A DNA stretch of 14,269 nt from CBDTTW01 sp965363675 (GTDB lineage: Bacteria; Bacteroidota; Rhodothermia; Rhodothermales; DASSAV01), in NCBI GenBank assembly GCA_965363675.1, contig CBDTTW010000073.1:1-14269 (forward strand), in the 5' to 3' direction. Every line of letters starts with the position of its first letter. Position 1 is the first letter of the stretch. Below are positions 6,921 through 13,297 of this stretch, one piece after another. The notes beneath the pieces are model-generated. The model was not told the origin of the DNA, made no database searches, and was given only the letters and a program-made list of their open reading frames with translations. Position numbers and translations under genes: made by a program.

Positions 6921-8234
6921 ATGTCACGGGGTAGATTCGACGGGCGGGCAAAGTGCTCCCGACGCGGCTTCATGCGCGGCGCGGCGGCGGGGCTGCTGGC
7001 GGGGCCGGGCCTTCTGCAGCGGGCAGAGGCCGCCCCGGCGGAGGAGGAAATGGGCCTGCTGGAGAAGACTGATCTGTTCGAGGCCGGGGCCGGCGGCTAT
7101 GCGGTCTACCGCATCCCCGGCATCGTGGCCGCGCCCGGAGGCGCGCTGCTGGCCTACTGCGAGGCGCGCAAGGAGGCCGGCAGCGATTGGGGGCGCATCG
7201 ACGTGCTGCTGCGCCGCTCCGCCGACGGCGGCCGCACCTGGGACGCGCCGCAAGTGCTGGTCGATGCCTCGGGGCTTTCCGTGCGCAACCGCGCCGCCGA
7301 AGCGCAGGGGCTGGGCTCGGCGGAGGGCGCGGCGGCCCACAACCCGGTCATGATCGCGGATGCGGAACGCGGCGCCGTTCACTTCCTTTACGGGATTGCC
7401 TACGCCCGCTGCTATTACCGCCGCTCCGACGACGGCGGCCGCACCTTTACCGATCCGGTGGACATCACCGCCGCCTTCGAGGCGCTCCGGCCGCGCTATG
7501 ACTGGAAGGTGATTGCCGTAGGGCCGGGTCACGGCATCCGGCTCCGGAGCGGCCGCCTGCTGGCGCCGGTGTGGCTCTCGCTGGGCACGGGCGGGCACGC
7601 GCACCGCCCCTCGGTCGTCTCGACGCTCTACAGCGACGACGGCGGCCGCTCCTGGCAATGCGGCGACCTGGCCCTGGAGGACGGGCGCGCGTATACCTAT
7701 GCCGACCGGCCCGGCGCCCGGACGTTCGTCAACCCGAGCGAGACGGCGGCGGTGCAGCTTCAGGACGGGCGCGTAATGCTCAATGCCCGCACCGAGTCGC
7801 CGGAGCTGCGCCGCGCCGTCGCCTACAGCCCCGACGGAGCCGGGGGCTGGACGGCGCCGGTCTTTGACGAGGAGCTGTACGAGCCGGTCTGCTTCGGAAG
7901 CCTGGCGCGCCTGAGCGGCGAGCGGCCCGGCGACGGCCGCGCCCGGCTGCTGTTCGTCAACCCCGATAGCCGGGCCGCGGCGGCGCTCCACGGCCCGCGC
8001 GCCCGGCGCAATCTAACGGTCAAGCTGAGCTATGACGAGGGCGAGACGTGGCCGGTCCGCAACACGCTGGAGCCGGGCCTGAGCGCCTATGCGGATCTGG
8101 CGGTGGGGCCGGACCACCGCATTTTCTGCCTTTACGAGCGCGGCGGCGCCGGCGGCGATGCCTACCGTACGGAGGCCCTGACGCTGGCGCGCTTCGATCT
8201 GGCATGGCTCACCGACGGAAAGGACCGGCTTTAG
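6921..8234 (+). CDS. Exo-sialidase, GH33-type six-bladed propeller, Tat-exported
   Basis: Predicted to cleave terminal sialic acids from glycoconjugates outside the cytoplasm. The 437-residue protein begins with a twin-arginine signal: CSRRGFMRG (12-20), a hydrophobic stretch and a probable AEA cleavage region near residue 37. Sialidase motifs follow: YRIPG (63-67, first Arg of the triad), SDWG (88-91, Asp89 as likely acid/base), GPGHGIRL (201-208), NPSETAAVQL with Glu274, NAR with Arg290, RRNLTV, and SAYADLAV with Tyr390 as likely nucleophile. Asp-boxes occur at RSADGGRTW (99-107), RSDDGGRTF (168-176), YSDDGGRSW (237-245) and LSYDEGETW (369-377); YSPDGAGGW is degenerate. The ATG at 6921 follows an A-rich leader and places the twin arginines correctly; upstream in-frame codons do not look coding. 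No sialic acid transport or catabolism genes are in view. The GNAT gene follows 72 bp later. A non-sialic specificity within the Asp-box family is possible, but the full catalytic set argues for sialidase. Confidence 0.88.
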   Translation: MSRGRFDGRAKCSRRGFMRGAAAGLLAGPGLLQRAEAAPAEEEMGLLEKTDLFEAGAGGYAVYRIPGIVAAPGGALLAYCEARKEAGSDWGRIDVLLRRSADGGRTWDAPQVLVDASGLSVRNRAAEAQGLGSAEGAAAHNPVMIADAERGAVHFLYGIAYARCYYRRSDDGGRTFTDPVDITAAFEALRPRYDWKVIAVGPGHGIRLRSGRLLAPVWLSLGTGGHAHRPSVVSTLYSDDGGRSWQCGDLALEDGRAYTYADRPGARTFVNPSETAAVQLQDGRVMLNARTESPELRRAVAYSPDGAGGWTAPVFDEELYEPVCFGSLARLSGERPGDGRARLLFVNPDSRAAAALHGPRARRNLTVKLSYDEGETWPVRNTLEPGLSAYADLAVGPDHRIFCLYERGGAGGDAYRTEALTLARFDLAWLTDGKDRL

Positions 8235-8306
8235 ACTCCTAACGATAACCGGCGAGCGCCGCTCTTCGCGAAACGTCGGCGCGCGCATCCCTTCAGGGCA
8301 AGGACG

Positions 8307-8783
8307 ATGGAACTGCAAACGGAAAGGCTGGCGCTGGTGTTGCGATCCACAGAGGAGGTGCAGGCGTGGGCGGCGTCGCTGGACGCGGCCACGCGGGCGG
8401 AAATCTCGCCGGACTGGCTGGCGCAGCTCGGGGCCGCCCCGGCGGCGCACCCCTGGACGCACGGCTTCGAGATGCGGCGGCGCGCCGATGGGGCCGTGGT
8501 CGGAAGCTGCGCCTTCAAGGGGCCGCCGGATGCGGAGGGCGCCGTCGAGATCGCCTACGGCGTCGCGCCGGAGCACGAGGGGAAGGGCTATGCCACCGAG
8601 GCGGCGCGCGCCCTGACCGACTACGCCTTTGCGAGCGGTCTGGCGCGCACGGTGCGGGCGCACACGCTCCCGGAAGGGGCCGCCTCGATGCGCGTGCTGG
8701 CGAAGTGCGGCTTCGAGCGCCTCGGCGAGGTGGTCGATCCGGAGGATGGCCTGGTCTGCCGGTGGGCGCGGCGCCGGGCCTGA
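8307..8783 (+). CDS. GNAT-family N-acetyltransferase, RimJ/RimL type
   Basis: Transfers an acetyl group from acetyl-CoA to an amine on a protein or small molecule in the cytoplasm. The 158 residues cover a whole GNAT fold: the N-terminal strand MELQTERLALVL, a strand with FEMRRRADGAVVGSCAF (54-70), motif A YGVAPEHEGKGYATEAARAL (84-103) whose EGKGYA loop binds the CoA pyrophosphate, and motif B EGAASMRVLAKCGFERLGEV (123-142) typical of the RimJ/RimL branch. A purine-rich AAGG precedes the ATG by a few bases. It sits 72 bp after the sialidase and may be cotranscribed with it. The stop codon is built into the terminator that follows. Substrate is unknown. Confidence 0.9.
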   Translation: MELQTERLALVLRSTEEVQAWAASLDAATRAEISPDWLAQLGAAPAAHPWTHGFEMRRRADGAVVGSCAFKGPPDAEGAVEIAYGVAPEHEGKGYATEAARALTDYAFASGLARTVRAHTLPEGAASMRVLAKCGFERLGEVVDPEDGLVCRWARRRA

Positions 8784-8824
8784 CCCGACGCGAAAGGCCG
8801 CGCGATGGGTCAGGCCCCTTTATT
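8776..8824 (+). terminator. Intrinsic terminator overlapping the end of the acetyltransferase gene
   Basis: GGGCCTGACCC (8776-8786) and GGGTCAGGCCC (8807-8817) form a perfect 11-bp stem with a 20-nt loop, followed by C and TTTATT (8819-8824). The acetyltransferase stop codon (8781-8783) lies inside the 5' arm. The 3' arm also belongs to the longer inverted repeat at 8794-8887, so the two structures exclude each other. Confidence 0.6.
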
Positions 8825-8887
8825 GTGACGTTGCAAGCAGAGAGGCTTTCCGTTCACGTTTTAGGACCCGGCCCATCGCGCGGCCTT
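8794..8887. repeat. 94-bp long inverted repeat
   Basis: AAGGCCGCGCGATGGG (8794-8809) is perfectly complementary to CCCATCGCGCGGCCTT (8872-8887). Pairing continues inward to 8817/8864 with three mismatches, one of which could be a G-U pair, giving arms of 24 bp around a 46-nt centre that itself contains a weaker GTGA/TCAC pairing. No target-site duplication is visible at the outer ends. It could be a small palindromic mobile element, a structured RNA or an antiterminator for the hairpin at 8776-8817. Confidence 0.6.
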
Positions 8888-8935
8888 CAGGAGCGTAAAC
8901 GCGGCGGCCGGGCGCGCGGATCCCGTGCGCCTCCG

Positions 8936-8958
8936 AAAAAGCGCCGCCGGGGGGCGGC
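8936..8958 (-). terminator. Minus-strand terminator-like hairpin with no visible gene
   Basis: On the minus strand GCCGCC (8958-8953), a CCCC loop and GGCGGC (8948-8943) are followed by GC and TTTTT (8940-8936). The stem is short (6 bp) but pure GC, and the T-run is well placed. No convincing minus-strand protein gene lies upstream of it before hsp20, so it would end an antisense or non-coding transcript if functional. The rest of the gap to 9140 contains only a small GCGGC-TCT-GCCGC hairpin and no identifiable tRNA. Confidence 0.35.
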
Positions 8959-9140
8959 CGTTTGCCTTCCCGAGGTGCGGCTCTGCCGCCGTGTCATACA
9001 TGCTCTGACGGCTATGCATATCCTCGACCCTCTTGGGCCGACGTGTCTGCCGTAAATGCGGACGGGCGGCATGGGCACACAGTTTGTAAGAACATGGGCA
9101 AAGGCCAAAGGGCCGCTAAGATTACAACCCGTTAATATGC

Positions 9141-9147
9141 AGGAGGT
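9141..9147 (+). promoter_or_regulatory. Ribosome binding site of hsp20
   Basis: AGGAGGT lies 6 nt before the ATG at 9154, a perfect Shine-Dalgarno match. It contrasts with the A- or T-rich leaders of the RND pump and sialidase and suggests strong translation. It fixes the start codon of the chaperone. Confidence 0.85.
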
Positions 9148-9153
9148 CTAGAT

Positions 9154-9582
9154 ATGGCTAACTTGATGCAGTATCGCCCGCTCAGCGACTTGCAGACCGA
9201 GATGGAACGCCTCGTGTCGGACGTGCTTCCGAACTGGCGCGAAGGCGCCGCCAATGCGCTCTGGAACCCGTCGGTGGACGTCTCGGAGAGCGAGAACGAG
9301 TACAAGATTTCGATGGACCTGCCGGGCCTCGCGCGCGAGGACGTGCAGATCACCTTCGACCGCGGCTTGCTTCAGATCAGCGGCGAGCGCAAGATGCGCG
9401 AGTACGAGCAGCAGCCCAAGTTCCACCGGATCGAGCGGTGGTATGGCCGCTTCTTCCGCCAGTTCCGCTTCGAGCAGCCCGTGAACCCGGAAGGCATTTC
9501 GGCCGGCTTCGAGAACGGTGTGCTTACGGTCGTGGCGCCGAAGAAGGAGGAGGCGAAGCCGCGCCGGATCGAGGTCTCCTAA
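9154..9582 (+). CDS. Small heat shock protein, Hsp20/alpha-crystallin family
   Basis: An ATP-independent cytoplasmic holdase that forms oligomers and keeps unfolding proteins soluble for refolding by DnaK/ClpB. The 142-residue length is typical. After a short N-terminal arm with LQTEMERLVSDVL, the alpha-crystallin domain runs from about residue 38 to 132: NPSVDVSESENEYKISMDLP (38-57), ISGERK (75-80), FFRQFRFEQPV (100-110) and the hallmark AGFENGVLTVVAPK (117-130). The C-terminal RRIEVS holds an I-x-V-like anchoring motif. It has a perfect Shine-Dalgarno site and its own terminators, so it is probably monocistronic. No CIRCE operator was found; the 370-bp upstream region is highly structured instead. 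Confidence 0.96.
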   Translation: MANLMQYRPLSDLQTEMERLVSDVLPNWREGAANALWNPSVDVSESENEYKISMDLPGLAREDVQITFDRGLLQISGERKMREYEQQPKFHRIERWYGRFFRQFRFEQPVNPEGISAGFENGVLTVVAPKKEEAKPRRIEVS

Positions 9583-9599
9583 GCGGCAGCCGAAACTCC

Positions 9600-9613
9600 C
9601 AGCCTTCGGGCTG
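9600..9613 (+). repeat. UUCG-tetraloop hairpin downstream of hsp20
   Basis: CAGCC, TTCG and GGCTG form a perfect 5-bp stem capped by a cUUCGg tetraloop, one of the most stable RNA loops. It lies just ahead of the main terminator and probably helps block 3' exonucleases. Only TT follows it, so it is not a full terminator itself. Confidence 0.5.
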
Positions 9614-9622
9614 TTCATATAG

Positions 9623-9658
9623 AAAACCCCTGCGGGCCGTAACCCGCAGGGGTTTTTT
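9623..9658. terminator. Bidirectional intrinsic terminator between hsp20 and the glycoside hydrolase
   Basis: AAAACCCCTGCGGG (9623-9636), loop CCGTAA and CCCGCAGGGGTTTT (9643-9656) form a perfect 14-bp stem ending in TTTTTT (9653-9658). Read the other way, the minus strand also ends its GC stem with TTTT. It therefore serves both convergent genes: hsp20 from the left and the glycoside hydrolase, whose stop is at 9667, from the right. Confidence 0.93.
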
Positions 9659-9666
9659 GCATGCCG

Positions 9667-11196
9667 CTACTCGGCCGTCACGCCCGGCTCGCCCGCTTGC
9701 AGGTGATGCGTCGTGAGGACGGTGATGCTCCGGGGCGGGAGCGTCTCGCGGAGCGGCTCCGCGCCGAGCGCGCCCAAGGGGGCGGGCGCAGGGCGGTAGT
9801 CAGGGTTGGCGGCCCGCGCCGCATCGGCCTGGTACTTGTAAAAGGCGCGCGGCTCGGGCAGGTCGGCGTAGGCGAGCGCGACGGGGGCCTCGTCGGCGCC
9901 GAGGTTGATCAGAAAGGTTGTCAGGTGGCCGCGCGGGCTGAGCAGCGTCGTCGTGAGCACGTCGGGGCGCTGCTCCGTGAGCGTCTGCGCAAGGCGGCTG
10001 GAGTGCTTGGCGGCAAAGCGCGTCATGAGGCCGTAGCCGACGAACGCAGTGGGCTCGGCGGTGATCTCGGCGGCGTAGGTTTTGCGGTCGCGGTCCCAGG
10101 TATGCACGAGCTGCCACTGTCCGTCGAGGTCGCCCCGGTTGACGAAGCTCCAGCGGTTGAACGCCCCGACGCCCGCCTGGATGCCGCGTACGATGGCCTC
10201 GGCGTTGGAGAGCGCGGCGTCCCAGCTTTTGGGCGCGGGGTTATCGGCGCCCCAGCCGAGTTGCATGTTGCCCATTTCGGAGAGGAACAGCGGCTTGCCG
10301 CGCGCAGCGGCCCACTCGGCCCACGCCGCCAGCGTGTGGACGCGCTCGGCGTCCATGCCCTGGTACGAGTGGATGTCGTAGGCGCCGATGTGCGCGTCGA
10401 AGTCGATGGCGGCCGTGTCGAGCGGCGGCAAATCGGTCCAGTCGGGGCCGGAGAGCGGCACGCCGACGCCCTTGCGGTCGAGCGCTGCGCGCACGGCGGC
10501 GAGCGCCGAGGCGAGCGTCGGGGGGGCGGCGTCGCCGGCCTCCCACCAGTAGCCCCACGTGCCGCCGGGGGGCTCGTTGGCGATGCAGAACCAGCGGATG
10601 CAGGTGTAGCGTTTGCGGTGTACGAGGTGGTCGAGCAGCGCGGCGACGCCCTCGGCGTAGGGCTTCAGGTCGCGCGGAGCGCTCAGCATCGGGTGGACGC
10701 CGGGGTAGGCGTTCCACTCCACGCCGGTATACATCTGCTGGAGGAACACGTCCGCGCCCGAGGCTTCGGCCCAGTCGAGGATGTGGTAGAGCGCCTGCAT
10801 CTCGTCGTTGTCCCACTCGAAATGCTCGGCCGAGGGCTGGTACATCTGCTGGCTGATCTCGACGCGCAGCCAGTCCATGCCGAGCCAGGAGGCATGCCGG
10901 TAGAGGGCTTTCCAGGCGGCGCCGTCCGAGACGGGCGGGTTGCCGCCGTAGGCGCTGCCGCGCGGGTTTTCCTCGCGGATGGGGTATCGGTAGCGCTCGT
11001 TGTGCAGCGGCTGCTCGCGGCTGAGCGCGTGCCAGGAAGCGCCGATGCCACCCTGCATCGTGAACTCGGGGCGGCGGGTGTGAACGTCGATGTTCATGGC
11101 GGCAGGTTGTGCGTGGGCAGGGAGCAGGGCGGCCGCAAACACGGCCAGCAGCGCGAGGCGGCGGGCGCCGCCATAGCGGAAGAAGGGCGGGGGCAT
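9667..11196 (-). CDS. Secreted glycoside hydrolase, clan GH-A TIM barrel (GH30/GH39-like)
   Basis: Predicted retaining glycosidase acting outside the cytoplasm. The 509-residue protein has a signal peptide (GGARRLALLAVFAAALLPAHA, cut near residue 29). The (beta/alpha)8 barrel begins at FTMQGGIGASWHAL (45-58), resembling the Gly-rich start of GH30. The acid/base Glu is Glu208 in RWFCIANEPPGG (201-212) and the nucleophile Glu307 in LFLSEMGNM (303-311), about 100 residues apart as in clan GH-A. Other barrel motifs are WLGMDWLRVEISQQMY (104-119) and YDIHSYQGMD (273-282). The C-terminal 120 residues (from about YGLMTRFAAKHS) look like the small beta domain that GH30, GH39 and similar families carry. 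The exact family and substrate are not clear from sequence. It lies 75 bp downstream of the MFS exporter on the same strand and shares the bidirectional terminator with hsp20. Confidence 0.82.
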   Translation of the reverse strand: MPPPFFRYGGARRLALLAVFAAALLPAHAQPAAMNIDVHTRRPEFTMQGGIGASWHALSREQPLHNERYRYPIREENPRGSAYGGNPPVSDGAAWKALYRHASWLGMDWLRVEISQQMYQPSAEHFEWDNDEMQALYHILDWAEASGADVFLQQMYTGVEWNAYPGVHPMLSAPRDLKPYAEGVAALLDHLVHRKRYTCIRWFCIANEPPGGTWGYWWEAGDAAPPTLASALAAVRAALDRKGVGVPLSGPDWTDLPPLDTAAIDFDAHIGAYDIHSYQGMDAERVHTLAAWAEWAAARGKPLFLSEMGNMQLGWGADNPAPKSWDAALSNAEAIVRGIQAGVGAFNRWSFVNRGDLDGQWQLVHTWDRDRKTYAAEITAEPTAFVGYGLMTRFAAKHSSRLAQTLTEQRPDVLTTTLLSPRGHLTTFLINLGADEAPVALAYADLPEPRAFYKYQADAARAANPDYRPAPAPLGALGAEPLRETLPPRSITVLTTHHLQAGEPGVTAE

Positions 11197-11271
11197 GGCG
11201 CGTGCGGCAAGGTGGCGCCGGGGGGCTCCGGCGGGTGCAAGGTACGCATTCCGCGCCGGGGCCGCTCGGGG

Positions 11272-13050
11272 TTATTCGGCGAGGGCGGGCGCGAAGTCGT
11301 GGGTTTTGCGCAGCGGCAGCTCGGGGATGAAGAACGTGATGAGCCACCCGATGCCGACGATAACGAGGCTGAACCGGTAGACGGCGGCGACGGCGCGGGC
11401 GTAGGCTTCGCGCACCTGCTCGGCGCTCGTGCGGTCGGCCTCGGCGGAGGCGCCGGCCAGGGCGGCGTGCGCCTCGGAGAGGCGCTGCCGCCGCACGGCC
11501 GCCGGCTGCGAAGCCGCCGCCTGGAGATCGCGCCGGAGGGCGCCCGGCAGCGGCGCGGCGGCCAGAAGCTGCTCCAGCGTAGCGGCGTCTCCGGCGCCGA
11601 GCGCTGCTTCGATGCCGCTGTAGAGGCGCTGGTAGGGGGGCGCAAGGGCTTCGGCGGCGGCCGAAGCATGCGCGGGCGGCGGCCCGCCCTCGGCCGTGGG
11701 GCCGCCGAGCAGGTGCGCAGGCAGGCTGCCGGCCAGCGTGAAGCCCAGAATGGCCCCCATGACGGCGGCCCCGATCACGCCGCCGATCTGCCGGAAAAAC
11801 TGCGTCGCGCTGGTGGCCTGCCCCAGCTTGGACGCCTCGACGGCGTTCTGCACGGCCAGGGGAAACAGCGGCATCGTCGGGCCGGCGCCCAGCCCGCAGA
11901 TCACCATGTACACGGTCACCTGGAGGTACGACGTATGCACGTCGATGCCGCTGAGCAGCGCCAGGCCCACCACCAGCAGCAAGCCGCCGCCCAGCATGAA
12001 CCGCTTGTAATGCCCGTAGCGCGAAACGAGCTGCCCCGCCACCGTCGAGCCGAAGACCACCCCGAGCGAGAGCGGAATCAGGCTGATGCCCGCGCTCGTG
12101 GCCGAGGAGCCCAGCACGTTCACCATGAAAAGCGGCAGGAAAATGATGATGGAGAGAAACGCCGAACCGAAGAAGAAGAGGGCGGCGTTGGCCGTCGTGA
12201 AGACGCGATTGCGGAAAAGCCCCAGGTCGAGGATGGGCGAGCGGCTGCCTCGGGAGCGGTAGCCGAAGAGCAGCAGCAGCGCGACGCCGGCGGCCGCCAG
12301 GCCGAGCGTCGTGGCCGAGGTCCACCCGAAGCGGCGCTTGTCGAGCTGCATCGCCAGCACGAGCGGCACGAGCCCGCCCACGAGCAGCAGGGCGGCGAGG
12401 TAGTCGAGTGGCTGCTTGCCGCCGATAGGTCGCAGGGGCGGCATGTAGGTGGCGATAAACCAGAGCGAAAGGAAGCCGAGGGGCAGGTTGACGTAGAAGA
12501 TCCAGCGCCACCCCTCGATGCCCGGCACGAGGCTGGAGCCGAAGTCGGTCAGGAACCCCCCGATGAGCGGCCCGATGACGCTCGACAGGCCGAAGACCGC
12601 TCCCACGAGCCCCTGATACTTGCCGCGCTCGGCCGGCGGAAACAGGTCGGCGATGATGATGAAGGCGAGCGCAAACAGGCCCGCGCCCCCGAGGCCCTGG
12701 ATGGTGCGGAAAAAGATGAGCTGGTTCATGCCGTCGCCGATGATCGGCAGCACGCGGATCTCGCCGGAGAGGCCGCACAGCGCCGAGCCCGCCAGAAACA
12801 GCCCCACGGCCCACAACTCGACGGTCTTGCGGCTGTGCGTGTCGGCGAGGCGGCCGTAGATCGGCACCATGGCCGTCGAGGCGAGCAGATAGGCCGTCGC
12901 CACCCACGCGTAGCGCTCGACGCCCTGCAAGTCCGCCACGATTTTCGGCAGCGCGGTGGCGACGATGGTCTGATCGAGCGCGCCGAGCAGCAGGGCGAGC
13001 AAAATGCCCGTAAGCGTGAGCACTTTGTCGCGGCGGGTAAGCGGATGCAT
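11272..13050 (-). CDS. MFS transporter, DHA2 family (EmrB/QacA type, 14 TM)
   Basis: Inner-membrane proton antiporter that usually exports drugs or other small molecules. The 592 residues show the DHA2 hallmarks: LDQTIVATALPKIVADL (25-41, motif D1 with Asp26), GRLADTHSRK (66-75, motif A), RTIQGLGGAG (115-124, motif B) and GLSSVIGPLIGGFLTDF (154-170, antiporter motif C) followed by WRWIFYVNLPLG. Between the last two helices lies a long polar, Ala-rich loop (about 445-556) with predicted helices, longer than in EmrB; similar expansions occur in MDR-type DHA2 members. The final helix is FSLVIVGIGWLITFFIPEL. It appears to head an operon with the glycoside hydrolase 75 bp downstream. No EmrA-type adaptor is nearby. 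It is divergent from the FAD monooxygenase across a 247-bp control region. Confidence 0.94.
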   Translation of the reverse strand: MHPLTRRDKVLTLTGILLALLLGALDQTIVATALPKIVADLQGVERYAWVATAYLLASTAMVPIYGRLADTHSRKTVELWAVGLFLAGSALCGLSGEIRVLPIIGDGMNQLIFFRTIQGLGGAGLFALAFIIIADLFPPAERGKYQGLVGAVFGLSSVIGPLIGGFLTDFGSSLVPGIEGWRWIFYVNLPLGFLSLWFIATYMPPLRPIGGKQPLDYLAALLLVGGLVPLVLAMQLDKRRFGWTSATTLGLAAAGVALLLLFGYRSRGSRSPILDLGLFRNRVFTTANAALFFFGSAFLSIIIFLPLFMVNVLGSSATSAGISLIPLSLGVVFGSTVAGQLVSRYGHYKRFMLGGGLLLVVGLALLSGIDVHTSYLQVTVYMVICGLGAGPTMPLFPLAVQNAVEASKLGQATSATQFFRQIGGVIGAAVMGAILGFTLAGSLPAHLLGGPTAEGGPPPAHASAAAEALAPPYQRLYSGIEAALGAGDAATLEQLLAAAPLPGALRRDLQAAASQPAAVRRQRLSEAHAALAGASAEADRTSAEQVREAYARAVAAVYRFSLVIVGIGWLITFFIPELPLRKTHDFAPALAE

Positions 13051-13297
13051 AAAACCTGCGGAGGATGGAGGCGGCGGAGGAACCGGCCTATAGTAGAACC
13101 CAGCCCGGCGCCGGGTTCCCCGCGAAGGCCGGGCGCGCCGGGCGGCGCACGAGAATTACGTTTCCCGGCGCCGTTGTAAGCAATCGCCCCACAACCGGTT
13201 GCGCATCGGCCTTGCAGCTTTGAGGCGCCTGAATGCGGTGTTTGAGGGCAGGCGACGCATGCCGCCGGAACTCGTAAACCCTTCGGGGAGGTGGATC
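13051..13297. promoter_or_regulatory. Divergent intergenic control region with palindromes
   Basis: This 247-bp gap separates the minus-strand MFS gene from the plus-strand monooxygenase and must hold both promoters. It contains a perfect 12-bp palindrome CCCGGCGCCGGG (13104-13115), a second copy of its CCCGGCGCCG core exactly 60 bp further (13164-13173), and a perfect palindrome CAACCGGTTG (13192-13201). These are candidate operators, although short GC palindromes are common at this base composition. No convincing -35/-10 pair was found on either strand. Confidence 0.35.
13287..13292 (+). promoter_or_regulatory. Ribosome binding site of the FAD monooxygenase
   Basis: GGAGGT within GGGGAGGTGG lies 5 nt before the ATG at 13298 and fixes that start codon. 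Confidence 0.75.

Noticed and set aside
8887..9108. 73-codon minus-strand open frame upstream of hsp20
   Set aside because: Basic, Arg/Pro-rich translation without recognisable features; it runs through the minus-strand hairpin. A non-coding RNA is more plausible than a protein.
9020..9147. RNA thermometer masking the hsp20 Shine-Dalgarno site
   Set aside because: CCTCTT near 9030 could pair with AGGAGG, but the segment is about 100 nt away and pairing stops after about 7 bp. No ROSE or fourU element is visible next to the start codon.
9661..13179. 1172-codon plus-strand open frame across the glycoside hydrolase and MFS genes
   Set aside because: It spans two genes and the gap between them on the other strand, and its composition is Gly/Arg/Glu/His low complexity. 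It is a GC-driven artefact.
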